A stretch of DNA of 64,000 nucleotides from Saccharina japonica (taxonomy: Eukaryota; Sar; Phaeophyceae; Laminariales; Laminariaceae), in contig MEHQ01001205.1 of NCBI GenBank assembly GCA_008828725.1, positions 120,103 through 184,102 of the forward strand. The letters run 5' to 3'. Shown here one piece after another: positions 31,130-43,019 of this stretch (positions are counted from its first letter, which is position 1; every line of letters starts with the position of its first letter). The notes under the pieces were generated by a model. It saw nothing but the letters and a program-made list of their open reading frames with translations. It had not been told where the DNA came from and made no database searches. The position numbers were made by a program, and so were the translations under genes.

Positions 31130-31333
31130 CTACCGTGCTACAATCTTTATCACCACACGGCTCCAAACTACAGTATAGCGACTCGCCTCAGTGCGTTCCA
31201 TGTTGGGCCCGTATACGGGGTGGGCGACCGCATACCACTCAACCTCCTCCTGGACCTCCGCGTCAGTACGGACATCCTCAACAATCTCCGCTGATGCCAC
31301 TGACGGCTGCGCCGCCGCCAGCAACAGGGACAC
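31130..31333 (-). CDS. Conserved small ORF of the F array, unit 1
   Basis: The minus frame reads [16 protein letters not shown], then [16 protein letters not shown] and [13 protein letters not shown]. It is the most diverged copy but keeps the frame. Changes against unit 2 are conservative (EAEIQETLQWYA to [12 protein letters not shown]), including an in-frame indel, as expected for protein-level constraint. The frame probably starts further upstream with a PGAVSP-like segment. There is no known family. Coding status is uncertain. Confidence 0.35.
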   Translation of the reverse strand: MSLLLAAAQPSVASAEIVEDVRTDAEVQEEVEWYAVAHPVYGPNMERTEASRYTVVWSRVVIKIVAR

Positions 31334-31438
31334 CAGCGGTGAAACGGTGCCCGGCAGCGCAGCCGCTGCCCCGCCAGCCTCCGCCGCGCACGTTTCGCCT
31401 GACGCGGTTTGAACCTGCGGCTAGAAACCCATTGGCGC

Positions 31439-31724
<286 letters not shown>

Positions 31725-32466
31725 TGCCGGCTGAGCAGAGCGCACATCGAGCACCGGCACTATTACACTGACGGTTTCTACGGAATGGCGAAAATTCGGA
31801 ACGTGTCCGCCAGTTACACGTGATAATGCCATAAAACGGTATACCGCTGATTTTTCAGACGTTTGATGCAGGGTATTCAAGTTAGAAAAAACGGCACACC
31901 ATACTTGACTGTTTAATCCTAGACAAGGGGGTATACTACAACCAAGTAAACATGATTGTAGAATTTCCACAGTTGAAGGACGAATGCTAAAAATGATACG
32001 CTTGTCACTTTTGTTTTTGTTGTCTCAGACAGGGGGGCTGTATACACGGAATAAAAGAATACGTACTTCTAGAATTTCGCAGAAGTTCACACAGATGAGA
32101 GCCGATTTAAAGTTGATTGCCGTTTTGATTTAGAATAACGTTTACTACGTTTCAGTATGCCCCCACCCCCCGTTAGGGACTCAAAACAAAAAAATGGGGC
32201 GTGTCCCCCCCCCCCCCGAACACCCCCCCCGCCGAATACTTCGCATCAAGTACAACTTTGGAAAAATAAAACGCATGTATATAAAACACAAATAAAAAAA
32301 AAACAACTGTGAGCTCGAGGATTTCGTCGAAGCTCATCTTTGCTAGCTGAGTGTAATACGTATATGGCGGACATATTTCGACTTTTCGCCGGTTTTTCGA
32401 CAGAAGACGGTATGCCAGTATACAAGCATACCAGGAGTCGGTGTACCATGAACATGGTACGTTTGA

Positions 32467-33205
32467 GGGGCCCAGTCGGGCAAGAAATATAAGAGCAAAA
32501 AAAAAACATCCGTTTTTGTTTTTCCAGATGCGATACTATTTCTGGTATAATTTCTACCTGTTCATGAATCCCTACGGAAAAAGACATTTCTCCAGTTCTA
32601 ATGCTAAGAATTACGACTGATGGGTAGTTTCAAAGAGCCTAGGTTATGGCACACATTTGTGTCTCAGGACGCATATCGATCAGACTCCTTGATCATCACG
32701 AACAGTGCTTCTTACTCGAAAACGACTCGCCATACCCCTGGTACCCAAGACGACATTGAAAAATGACAGTTTCTCCGGCTGCTGATACTGTTTTACCTCA
32801 GATTTTCGACGAGGACGCCGAACACTAGTAGGTGAACCCACCTAGGCCTCTAGTTCGACCGTCCGTAGCGTCCTACGTGGCCACAGCAGAGTTTAGATAC
32901 CAAACAGGAGCTCAGAAACGATCAAAGTCTTGCTGCGGAGCACTTTCGTTTCGTGATGCAAACACAGCAATGCTTGCCCTCGCTTGCAGACCCAAGAGCC
33001 CCGATACCTCCTAGAGACTAACGAACAAGCCATACGTTGGTCGGTCGCAGATCTGAGCATTAGAACTGGAGCTATGCCGTTTTCCGTAAGGAGTACTGAT
33101 ATGGTGTTATTATACCAGAAATAGTATTGCGGCTGTAAAAATAACGAAATATATAGATTTTTCCAGACTCAAGTATTCTTTTTTTTTCATGACCGAAAGC
33201 GCCCC
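32467..33205. mobile_element. P element, 739 bp, in an F-array spacer
   Basis: Left end TTTGAGGGGCCCAGTCGGGC; right end CGAAAGCGCCCCTTCAAGG. The core carries CGTCCGTAGCGTCCTACGTG. The unoccupied version of this site is at 34834-34855 (TTGTTGCGTTAAGGTATGC). Confidence 0.85.
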
Positions 33206-33484
33206 TTCAAGGTATGCTTTGTTTCACCTTCAGTTATTTTATGTTATTATACCGTCAACTGGCGAGAAAATCACAGGTATACCGTTTTATGGCTTTGTCG
33301 CGCAAATACGGCGGACACGTTTCGACTTTTCGCCGTTAGGCAGAAACCCTCTGTAACCAGAGGAATAAGTGCAATAGTGCTGGTGCTCGATGTGCGCTCT
33401 GCTCTGCCGATATGTCTGTCTGTCTATTAATAGTCGTAGGTTCGAGCCGGGCAATAGCTTCCTCCGTCAGGCGGGACGCACGCG

Positions 33485-33730
33485 GTGGAGACTAACAAAA
33501 CCATGCCTGAGCTACCGGGCGCCGTTTCTCCGCTCGCGTCCTTGTTGCTGGCGGCGGTGCAGCCGTCCGTGGCATCAGTGTTTACCCAGGATGCCAAGAT
33601 CGAAGCGGAGATCCAGGAGACGCTTCAGTGGTATGCTGCAAACCACCCTTCTTCTCCTTCCATCAGCAGCAACGGATACCCTGAGGCGCGTCGATATACT
33701 GTAGTTTGGAGCCGTGTGATAGTTTTGTAG
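33485..33730 (+). CDS. Conserved small ORF, F unit 2 left arm
   Basis: Reads PELPGAVSPLASLLLAAVQP, then VFTQDAKIEAEIQETLQWYA, a Ser/Pro-rich SSPSISSNGY, and [19 protein letters not shown] at 33728-33730. The listed first codon at 33485 is ATG, but the conserved part begins at PELPG. A hydrophobic Leu/Ala segment precedes a Glu/Gln-rich, probably helical stretch. It pairs convergently with the copy at 33831-34142 in the other arm. At least eight recognisable copies occur in the array; third-position changes between copies (GCG/GCC, ATC/ATT, GAG/GAA) are frequent. No homologue is recognised. Confidence 0.4.
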   Translation: METNKTMPELPGAVSPLASLLLAAVQPSVASVFTQDAKIEAEIQETLQWYAANHPSSPSISSNGYPEARRYTVVWSRVIVL

Positions 33731-33830
33731 CACGGCTGGCGGGCTGTGGTCGTATAGTTGTGCTGTCCATGGGGGCTGTCCTACATATCAGTAGACCAGC
33801 ACAAGTATACGACCACTTCCCGCACCCGTA

Positions 33831-34142
33831 CTACAAAACTACCACACGACTCCAAACTGCAGTATAACGACTCTTCTCAGCGTACTCGTTGCTGCTGATG
33901 GAAGGAGAAGGAGACGGGTTCGCTGGAGTATACCATCGAAGCGTCTGCTCGATTTCGGCTTCAATCTGGGCATCCCTGGTTAGCACTGGATCAACTGACG
34001 GCTGCGCCGCCGCCAGCAGCAAGGACGCGAGCGGAGAAAAAGCGCCCGGTAGCTCAGGCGTGATTCTGGCAGCCTCCGCCGCGTGCGTCCCGCCTGGCGC
34101 AGGAAGCCATTCGCCGGCTCGAACCAGCGAGTAGACGCCCAA
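33831..34142 (-). CDS. Conserved small ORF, F unit 2 right arm (longest copy)
   Basis: 103 residues on the minus strand: [65 protein letters not shown] and SRYTAVWSRVVVL-stop. This is the longest intact copy and suggests the ORF extends upstream of the PELPG block. The listed start is not an ATG-supported certainty. It faces the 33485 copy across the palindrome centre near 33785. Confidence 0.4.
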   Translation of the reverse strand: MGVYSLVRAGEWLPAPGGTHAAEAARITPELPGAFSPLASLLLAAAQPSVDPVLTRDAQIEAEIEQTLRWYTPANPSPSPSISSNEYAEKSRYTAVWSRVVVL

Positions 34143-35039
34143 TAGCGACCGATATATACCGGCAGAGCAGAGCCCGCATCGAACACCGGCCTATTACAGC
34201 TAATCCTCGGGTTACTGAGGGTTTCTGCGGAACGGCGAAAAGTCGAAATTGTCCGCTAGTTACACGTGATAAAAGCCATAAAACGGTGTACCGGTGGCCT
34301 TTTCCGCCAGTTGATGCAGGGTATTCGGGGGGGGTGAAAAGGCACTCCATATTTGACTGTTTAGTCCCAGACAAGGGGGTATACTGCAACCAAGTAAATA
34401 TAGTTATGGAATTCCCACAGGTCACAGACGAATGCTAAAAATGATACGCTTGTCTCTCTTATTATTGTGTCTCAGACAGGTGGTCTGTATACACGGAATA
34501 AAAAAATACGTACTTCTCGAGTTTCGCAGACGTTCACACAGGTGACAGCCGATTTAAACAACGTGGTTGACGTTTTGCTTTAGAACTACGTTTACTACGT
34601 TTCAGCATACCCCCATCCCCCGTCAGGGACTCACAATGAAAAATGGGGCGTGTCACCCCCCCCCCCCCCCCCCCCCCCCCCCCGAATACTACGCATCAAG
34701 TACAAATTTGAAAAATAAAACGCATGGATGTATATGGCGGAAACGTTTCGACGTTTCGACGTTTTTTCGACAGAATACGGTATGCCAGTATACAAGTATA
34801 CCAGGAGTTGGTGTATCATAAACATGTGTACTGTTTTGTTGCGTTAAGGTATGCTTTGTTCCATCTTCCCGTTATTGTATGCTATTATACCGTCAACTGG
34901 CAAGAACAAATCAGGTATAGCCGTTTTATGGCTTTATCGCGTATATATAGCGGACACGTTTCGACGTTTCGCCGTTAGACAGAAACCCTTAGTATAACCA
35001 GAGGAATAAGTGGAATAGTACCGGTGTTCGATGCTCGCT

Positions 35040-35830
35040 CTGCTCTGCCGATATGTCTGTCTGTCTATTAATAGTTGCATGTTCGAGCCGGGCAATAACT
35101 TCCTGCGTCAGGCGGGACGCACGCGGCGGAGGCTGGCGGGGCAACGGCTGCGCTACCGGGCGCCGTTTCTCCGGTTGTGTCCTTGATGCTGGGTGCGGCG
35201 AAACCGTCAGTGGCAGCGGTGTTTACTGAGGATGCCAAGATGGAGGCCGAAATCAAACAGACGCTTCAGTGGCATGCTGCTGCTAACCTCCCTTCTTCTC
35301 CTTCCAGCAGCAGCAACGGATACGCTGAGGCGCGTCGATATACTTGTAGTGTGGAGCCGTGCGGTAGTTTATAGCACGGCTGGCGGACTGTGATCGTATA
35401 GTTGTGCTACCCATGGAGGCATCTCAGCAGACCAGCACAAGTATACGACCACAGCCCACCAGCCGTGCTACATAACTACCACACGAGTCTAAACTACAGG
35501 CTATCGACGCGCCTCAGCGCATTCGTTCTAGCTGCTGGAAGGAGAAGAAGGGAGGTTAGCAGCAGCATACCATCGAAGCGTCTGTTCGATTTCGGCTTCA
35601 ATCTGGGCACCCTCAGTGAACACTGATCCACTGACGGCTGCGCCGCCGCCAGCAACAAGGATGCGAGCGGAGAAAAAGCGCCTGGTAGCCCATCCGTTGC
35701 TCTGCCAGCCTCCGCCGCGTGCGTCCCGCCTGACGCAGGAATCTGCTCGAACCTGCAACTAGACAGACAGACAGGCATATTGGCAGAGCCGAGCGCGCAT
35801 CGAACACCGGCGCTATTGCCCTTATTCCTT
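35040..35830. repeat. F unit 3 palindrome
   Basis: Arms around a centre near 35420 (ATCGTATAGTTGTGCTACCC opposite AGCACAAGTATACGACC). Small ORF copies in the arms are frameshifted near their ends (ARRYTCSVEPCGSL on the left, DQCSLRVPRLK on the right), so this unit is decaying. Confidence 0.75.
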
Positions 35831-36156
35831 TGGTTACTGGGGGTCTAACGGCGAAACGTCGAAACGTGTCCGCCAATTCCACGTGATGAAGCCATAAAAC
35901 GGTATACCGGTGTTATTTCACGCCAGTTGACGGTATGCAAAAATATAACCAGCTCGACATGGAACAAATCATACCTTTACGCAAAATACGATTATATATC
36001 TTTACGGTACACCGAATCACAGTAGCACACTGGTATACCCCGTCTGCTGCCTTTCGGCGGAACGTCGAAGCGTGTCCGCCACATATACGCAAAAAAACAT
36101 TCAAAAGTTTTGCATACTTGTTGTTTTCGCCAATTGGCGTAACATATTCGGGGGGG

Positions 36157-36282
36157 TAGGTGGGTGTATTCATGTGGTGCACGGCCGTACTCGTATGACC
36201 ATAGACCTTCGCATCACTACAATGCCGGGACGGAGCACGTTTGGTTTTCACCAACCAGGCAGATATTGATTGCGCCAAGCGC
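36157..36282 (-). mobile_element. SINE-B inserted in a G-run of the F-array spacer
   Basis: On plus: CGGGGGGG, then GTGTATTCATGTGGTGCACG, ACCTTCGCATCACTAC, GGGACGGAGCACG and CAGGCAGATATTGATTGCGC, then a G-run of about 23 bases (36283-36305) and TGACACGCCAC. The unoccupied spacer in other units reads TATTCGGGGGGGG directly. Confidence 0.85.
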
Positions 36283-36399
36283 GGGGGGGGGGGGGGGGGG
36301 GGGGGTGACACGCCACTTTTTGGTTAGACCCCTCAAGAGGGGGTGGGGTACGCTGAAACGAGGTAAACGTATTTCTAAAAGAAAATATCACTCGTTTAA

Positions 36400-37133
36400 G
36401 GGGCCCCTTCGGTCATAAAAAAGCAGAGTACTCGGGTGTTTAAAAAAGTATGTCTTTTTTACAGCAGCAATACTATTTCTGGTATAATAACACCATACAA
36501 GTACTCCTTACGGAACACGGTATAGCTACAGTTCTAATGCTCAGACCTCCGACTGACCAACGTATAGCTTGTCCGGTATAGTCTCTAGGAAGTGTTGGGG
36601 CTCTTGCATCTGCAAGGGAGCGTAGGAATTGGTGTGTTTGCATGACGAAACGAAAGTGCTCCGCAGCAAGACTTTCGATCGTTTCGGAGCCCCTGTTTGG
36701 TACCTACACTCTGCTGTGGCCACGAAGGACGCTATTAACGGTCGATTTAGAGGCCCAGGTAGGTTCACCTCCCAGTTCTCGGCGTCCTCGTCGAAAGTCT
36801 GACTTAAAACAGTATCAGCAGCCGGAGAAACTGCCATTTTTGAAAAAACTCTTTGGGTACCAGGGGTATGGCGAGTCGTTTTTGAATGAGAGGCAGTTTT
36901 CGTTATGAAAAAGGCGTCTGATCGATACGCCTCCTGAGACACAAATGTTGGCCATGACCTACGCTCTCTAAAATCGATCATCGGTCGGCAGTCGGAGAAT
37001 CGGAACCAGAGAAATGTCGTTTTCCGCAGGAAGTCATGAAAAAGTAGAAATTATACCAGAAATAGTATTGCAACTGCACAAAAAAATGATTTTTTTGTTT
37101 TTTGCTCTAATATGTTTTGCCCGAAGGGGCCCC
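36400..37133. mobile_element. P element, 734 bp, intact TTAA duplications
   Basis: TTAA (36396-36399), GGGGCCCCTTCGG ... CCGAAGGGGCCCC, TTAA (37134-37137). The unoccupied site is at 42197-42206 (CTCTTTTAATTCGGCTGTC). Outer 13 bp are perfect inverted repeats and themselves contain the palindrome GGGGCCCC. Confidence 0.92.
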
Positions 37134-37519
37134 TTAATTCGGCTCTCACCTGTGTGGAATTGTAGACGTACCTGGTACGTACGTATTTTCTATTTAGTCG
37201 TACCTACCCTCTGCCCATCTGATACTAAATCATAAAAGTGACAAGTATGTATTCATATGAATACTATCATCTTATCATCTTGATCATTCGTCTGCCGCCG
37301 CCGGTGTGTACTTGGTTTCAACATACCGCCCATATCTGAGACTAAACGATAAACTATGGCGTCTCGTTTAGCCCCCCCCCGAATACCCTGCATCACCTGG
37401 CAGCAACAAGCACAAGCACCGGTATACCGTTTTAAGGCGTTTCTCGCAAATATACGGCGGACACGTTTCGACGTTTCGACGTTAGACCTCTAGTAACCAG
37501 AGGAATAAGTGGAATAGTA

Positions 37520-38320
37520 CCGGTGTTCGATGCTCGCTCTGCTCTGCCGATATGTCTGTCTGTCTATTAATAGTTGCATGTTCGAGCCGGGCAATAACTT
37601 CCTGCGTCAGGCGGGACGCACGCGGCGGAGGCTGACGGGGCAACGGCTGCGCTACCGGGCGCCGTTTCTCCGGTTGTGTCCTTGATGCTGGCGGCGGCGG
37701 AACCGTCAGTGGCAGCGGTGTTTACTGAGGATGCCAAGATGGAGGCCGAAATCAAACAGACGCTTCAGTGGCATGCTGCTGCTAACCTCCCTTCTTCTCC
37801 TTCCAGCAGCAGCAACGGATACGCTGAGGCGCGTCGATATACTGTAGGTTGGAGCCGTGCGGTTAGCACGGCTGGCAGACTGTGATCGTATAGTTGTGCT
37901 ACCCATGGAGGCATCTCGGTAGACCAGCACAAGTATACGACCACAGCCCGCCAGCCGTGCCACAAAACTACCACACGAGTCCAAACTACAGTCTATCGAC
38001 GCGCCTCAGCGCATTCGTTCTAGCTGCTGGAAGGAGAAGAAGGGAGGTTAGCAGCAGCATACCATCGAAGCGTCTGTTTGATTTCGGCTTCAATCTGGGC
38101 AGCCTCAGTGAACACTGATCCACTGACGGCTGCGCCGCCGCCAGCAACAAGGATGCGAGCGGAGAAAAAGCGCCTGGTAGCCCATCCGTTGCTCTGCCAG
38201 CCTCCGCCGCGTGCGTCCCGCCTGACGCAGGAAGCTATTGCCCGGCTCCAACCTGCAACTAGACAGACAGACATTTCGGCAGAGTAGAGCGCGCATCGAA
38301 CACCGGCTCTATTGCCCTTA
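37520..38320. repeat. F unit 4 palindrome
   Basis: Centre near 37910 (GATCGTATAGTTGTGCTACC opposite AGCACAAGTATACGACCAC). The left-arm ORF (37676-37885) reads MSLMLAAAEPSVAAVFTED, AEIKQTLQWHAAANLP and EARRYTVGWSRAV. The spacer after it carries SINE-B and P at the same positions as unit 3, so the two units share a duplication. Confidence 0.8.
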
Positions 38321-38668
38321 TTCCTCTGGTTACTGGGGGTTTATGTCTAACGACAAAAAGTCGAAACATGTCCGCCAGTTCCACGTGATGAAGCCATAAA
38401 ACGGTATACCGGTGTTATTTTACGCCAGTTGACGGTATACGAATATATGATCAGCTCGCCATGGAACAAATCATATCTTTACGCAAAATACGACTATACC
38501 TCTTTACGGTACACCGAATCCTGGCATACTACAGTAGTACACTCGTATACCGTGTCTTCTGCCGAAGGGCGGAACGTCGAAGCGTGTCCGCCACATATAC
38601 GCAAAAAAACTTTCAAAAGTTATGCATACTTGTTCTTTTCGCCAGTTGGCGCAACATATTCGGGGGGG

Positions 38669-38797
38669 TGGGTGGGTGTATTCATGTCGTGCACGGTCGT
38701 AGTCGTATGACCATAGACCCTCGCATCTCTACAATGTCGGGACGGAACACGTTGGGTTTTATCCAAATAGGCAGACATTGATTGCACCTAACGGGCA
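38669..38797 (-). mobile_element. SINE-B in a G-run, second F unit
   Basis: G-run 38662-38668, GTGTATTCATGTCGTGCACG, ACCCTCGCATCTCTAC, GGGACGGAACACG and CAGACATTGATTGCACC, then a G-run at 38798-38806. Same insertion point as at 36157, with independent point changes. Confidence 0.85.
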
Positions 38798-38907
38798 GGG
38801 GGGGGGTGACACGCTACTTTTTGGTTAGACTCCAAAACAGGGGGTGGGGGGTGGGGTATGCTGAAACGAAGTAAACGTATTTCCACAAGAAAATATCACT
38901 CGTTTAA

Positions 38908-40417
38908 GAGGCCCCTTCGGTCATAAAAAAACGGAGTACTCGAGTGTTGAAAATATATATATTTTGTTTGTCTTTTTTTCAGTCGCAAATATATTTCTGG
39001 TATAATAACACCATACCAGTACTCCTTATGGAACACGGCATAGCTACAGTTCTAATGCTCATACCTCCGACCGACCAACGTATAGCTTGTCCGGTATAGT
39101 CTCTAGGAGGTGTTGGGGCTCTTAGATCTGCAAGGGAGCGTAGGAATTGGTGTGTTTGCATCACGAAACGAAAGTGCTCGGAGCAGCAAGACTTTCGATC
39201 GTTTCGGAGCTCCTGTTTGGTATCTACACCCTGCTGTGGCCACGTAGGACGCTACAGACGGTCGAACTAGAGCCCAAGGTACGTTCACCTACCAGTGCTC
39301 GGCGTCCTCGTCGAAAGTCTGAGTCAAAATAATATCAACAGCTGGAGAAACTCATTTTTTTTTAAAAACGTCTTTGGGTACCAGGGGTATGGCGAGTCGT
39401 TTTTGAGTAAGAGGCACTTTTCGTGATGAAAAAGGAGTCTGATCGATACGCCTCATGAGACACAAATGTTAAAACCATGACCTACGCTCTCTGAAACCAC
39501 TCACAGGTCGGCAGTCGGAGCATCGGAACCAGATAAATGTCGTTTTCCGTAGGGAGTCATGAAAAGGTAGGCATTATACCAGGAATAGTATTGCAACTGA
39601 ACAAAACAATACGGATTTGTTTTTGACTTGCTCTACGTGCTGGTCCCAGAGACAGCCAGAGCTTTACCCCTTCGCAACTTTGCGCTTTGGTTTTTGAGAG
39701 TTGGAAAACGAAACTTGGCAGGGATGTGCGTCACAACACGAAGACAAAACTCACGACTGGCCTTTTTTTTTCGATTTTTAGGTACACTTTTCCAAATTTT
39801 CTGATTTGTTTTGGCAACTTTGACCGTTCCTCATGCACATGTATTTAATTTTTTTTTAAAGGCCAGTCGCTAGTTGTTTCATAATTTGGTTGCGCACAAC
39901 CGTGTCAAACTTTTGTGTTACAAATCTCAAAAACCAAAGCGCAAAAACGATTCCCGTGAGAAGTAAATATTCCCCTAGGGTGCCAAAATTGCTCCATACA
40001 TTGTTCTAGTACTTTGGGAGGCGTTTCTTATAACAGCCCCTCACGGCTTGCAAATAAAAAAATGTGTCACGAACGTCTTCCTCTTGTTGATGCGATCATG
40101 TCAACATGTCTAGTGTCGAATATGCCGACGTACTGACCGATATATGGCCTGATTTCAAAGTATATCGATTTAACTATAGGAATATCATCCCTATGTGAAA
40201 TAGCGCCTCCCTAAGTAGTATGACAATGTCCATATCTCGCGAACTATAACTCGCACTACAAAACTCGCTTCACCGATGTGTTCCCCTTGTTCATGCGATC
40301 GTGTAGATATATTTAGTGTTGAAAAAAACAGTGTATTCCGTTTGTTATTTGCCGAAGGTGGAATTTTACGCCTTTTCGTGGAACCAGCTCGTATTATGTT
40401 TCGCCCGAAGGGGCCCC
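38908..40417. mobile_element. P element split by a further insertion
   Basis: TTAA, GAGGCCCCTTCGG at the left (38908). The P sequence runs to about 39640, is broken by about 750 bp, and resumes at about 40391 with TATTATGTTTCGCCCGAAGG and GGCCCC, then TTAA (40418-40421). Without the inner insertion it is about 755 bp, like the others. Confidence 0.8.
39640..40390. mobile_element. Insertion inside P: foldback plus dispersed block
   Basis: Holds an inverted pair (GCGCTTTGGTTTTTGAGAG near 39685 opposite CTCAAAAACCAAAGCGC near 39930) and then the block ATACATTGTTCTAGTACTTT to TCCATATCTCGCGAAC, shared with 14798-15080. CTGGTCCC and GGAACCAG mark the ends. GCTCTA/GCTCGTA flanks could be a target duplication. 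Confidence 0.55.
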
Positions 40418-40567
40418 TTAATTCGGCTGTCACCTGTGCGGGATTGTAGACGTACCTGGTACGTACGCATTTTTTATTTAGGCGTGTCTGCCCTCTCCCC
40501 ATCTGATACTAAATAATAAAAGTTATATTATGTATCAATACATCTGATACTAAGTATGTATTCCTAT

Positions 40568-40746
40568 TATTTTTACGGGAGACCATAGTAAATAGGACCT
40601 ACCGCAAACACTAAAACCTATATGTTTTTACTATTAATAACAATTTTTGGTCCTATTTAGGACCTACCGTAAACACTAAAACCTATATGTATCCCTATTT
40701 TTACTAACACTATTTGGTCCCATTTACTACGGCCCTCCGAAATAGT
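40568..40746. mobile_element. MITE-C copy with internal duplication
   Basis: ACGGGAGACCATAGTAAATAG, then GGACCTACCGYAAACACTAAA occurring twice, ATTTGGTCCCATTTACTACG and CCCTCCG. It sits in the spacer before F unit 5. Confidence 0.75.
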
Positions 40747-40999
40747 ATCATCTTATCATCTTGATCCTTCGTCTGCCGCCGCCGGTGTGTACTTGGTTTT
40801 AATATACCGCCCAAATCTGAGACTAAACGATAAATTTTGGCGTGTCGTTTTGCCCCCCCGAATACCCTGCATCAACTGGCAGCAAAAAAAACAAACACCG
40901 GTATACCGTTTTATGGCGTTTATCGCGAATATACGGCGGACACGTTTCTTCTTTTCGCCGTTAGACAGAAACCCTCAGTAACCAGAAGAATAAGTGTAA

Positions 41000-41790
41000 C
41001 AGTGCCGGTGTTCAATGTGCGCTCAGCTCTGCCGATATGTGTGTCGGTCTGTCTAGTTGCAGGTTCGAGCCGGCCAATAGCTTCCTGCGTCAGGCGGGAC
41101 GCACGCGGCGGAGGCTGGCGGGGCAACGGCTGGGCTACCGGGCGCCGTTTCTCCGCTCGTGTCGTTGATGCTGGCGGCGGCGCAGCCGTCAGTGGAGCCA
41201 GTGTTCACTCAGGATGCCCGAATTGAAGCCGAAATCGAGCAGACGCTTCAGTGGCATGCTGCTGCTAACCTCCCTTCTCCTCCTTCCAGCAGCAAGAACG
41301 AATACGCTGAGGCGCGTCGATATACTTGTAGTTTGGAGTCGTGTGGTAGTTTTGTAGCACGGCTGGCGGGCTGTGGTCGTATACTTGTGCTGTATACGAC
41401 CACAGCCCGCCAGCCGTGCTACAAAACTACCACACGACTCCAAACTACAAGTATATCGACGCGCCTCAGCGTATTCGTTCTAGCTGCTGGAAGGAGAAGA
41501 AGGGAGGTTGGCAGCAGCATACCACTGAAGCGTCTGCTCGATTTCGGCTCCAATCTGGGCATCCTCGGTAAACACTGAGGCCACTGACAGTTTCGCCGCC
41601 GCCAGCAACAAGGACGCCAGCGGAGAAACGGTGCCCGGTAGCGCAGCCTTTGCTCCGCCAGCCTCCACCGCGTGCGTGCCGCCTGACGCAGGAAGCTATT
41701 GCCCGGCTCGAACCTGCAACTAGACAGACAGACAGACATATCGGCAGAGCAGAGCGCGCATCGAACACCGGCACTATTTTACTTTTTCCT
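41000..41790. repeat. F unit 5 palindrome, best preserved centre
   Basis: At 41336-41450 the arms meet almost without a loop: GAGTCGTGTGGTAGTTTTGT, AGCACGGCTGGCGGGCTGTG and GTCGTATACTTGTGCTG are directly followed by their reverse complement. ORF copies are in both arms (41159 on and 41480-41668). Confidence 0.85.
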
Positions 41791-42289
41791 CTGGAATATC
41801 TTTTCACTGAGGGTTTCTGTCTACGTAACGACAAAAAATCGAAACATGTCCGCCAATTCCACGTGATGAAGCCATAAAACGGTATTCCGTTGTATTTTAC
41901 GCCAGTTGACGGTATAATAAAATATAATCAGCTCAAAACGGAACAAATAATACATTTACGCAACAGGCGATTATACCTCTTCACGGTACACCAAATCCTG
42001 GAATACTAGTACACGGTTTCTGCCGAACGGCGAAAAATCGAAGCGTGTCCGCCACATATACGTTCCCGCCACATATACGCGAAAAAAAACTTTCAAAAAT
42101 TGTTCATACTTATTTTTCCCCGCCAGTTGGTGCAAAGTATTCGGGGGGGGGTGGGGTATGCTGAAACGAAGTACACGTATTTCTAAAACAAACTATCACT
42201 CTTTTAATTCGGCTGTCGCCTGTGTGAAATTATAAACGTACCCACGTACCTGGTATGTATTTTGGACTTTAGTCGTATAGCTATACCCT

Positions 42290-42640
42290 CCCCCTTTTTT
42301 TTCCCCATCTCATTTATTATCTTGGCACTTCTGTCTCTCTCTCCCTCCCTAGTCGTAACTCAGATCCGGGGTCACAACGTAGGCTCCTCTCCCTCCTCCC
42401 CCACTACGGTTCTTGCCTTGATGTTTTCGGGCAGAGGGTTCAGCCCTCGCAACGCTCGTCGATTTTCATCGAATTTTGGTAACTCACGCCCTCGCGCTTC
42501 CCGCTATCAATAGTCAATATATATATATAAATATTTTGCGAGAAAAAGTTCCTACGAGCACGAGAATGCACTCAGGGGGGCTCGAACCTTCGATCTTGAC
42601 TCTAACAGGGGCGATATTCACCTGTCATTCCACCGGGGAC
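42290..42640 (-). mobile_element. SINE-A copy in the F-array spacer
   Basis: On plus: T-run, CCCCATCTCATTTATTATC, CGTAACTCAGATCCGGGG, CCCCCACTACGGTTC, GCTCGTCGATTTTCATCG, GCTCGAACCTTCGATC and CACCGGGG. The head is diverged (CCACCGGGGACTCCG). Confidence 0.85.
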
Positions 42641-42919
42641 TCCGACCCTAAATAATAAAAGTGGCATGTATGAATAGTATAATCTTATCATGGTGAGCAT
42701 TCATCTGCCGCCAGTGTGAAACTTGACAATGATGTGTACTTGGTTTTGATATACCCCCCATATCTGAGACAAAACGATAAAATTTGGCGTGTCGTGTCCC
42801 CCCCCCCCGAATCGTACCCTGCATCAACTGGCGGAAACAAAAACACCGGTATACCGTTTTATGGCGTTTATCACGAATATACGGCGGACACGTTTCGAGT
42901 TGTCGCCGCGGAAGATCCC

Positions 42920-43009
42920 TTATCCCATTCAGAACTGGAAACAAATATCCCACACTAACTCTAAGTAGTTTGTCCCCCAATTCGTGGGACTAGTTCTTAA
43001 GGGGCTAAA
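42920..43009. mobile_element. MITE-A copy
   Basis: CCCATTCAGAACTGG, CACACTAACTCTAAGTAG and GGGACTAGTTCTTAAGGGG, flanked by TTAT and CTAA (worn TTAA). Confidence 0.75.
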
Positions 43010-43019
43010 ACCCAGGAAC

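Larger units (their letters stand above)
33390..34190. repeat. F unit 2 palindrome
   Basis: Left arm from CGATGTGCGCTCTGCTCTGC to the centre at about 33785 (TGGTCGTATAGTTGTGCTG); the right arm mirrors it to GGCAGAGCAGAGCCCGCATC. Arms are about 400 bp, imperfect. Unit 2 is preceded by P at 32467. Confidence 0.75.

Noticed and set aside
36541-36981. 146-residue minus-strand open frame within P
   Set aside because: Related frames in other P copies are broken by stops and indels, and no transposase motif is present; similarity reflects DNA repeat identity.
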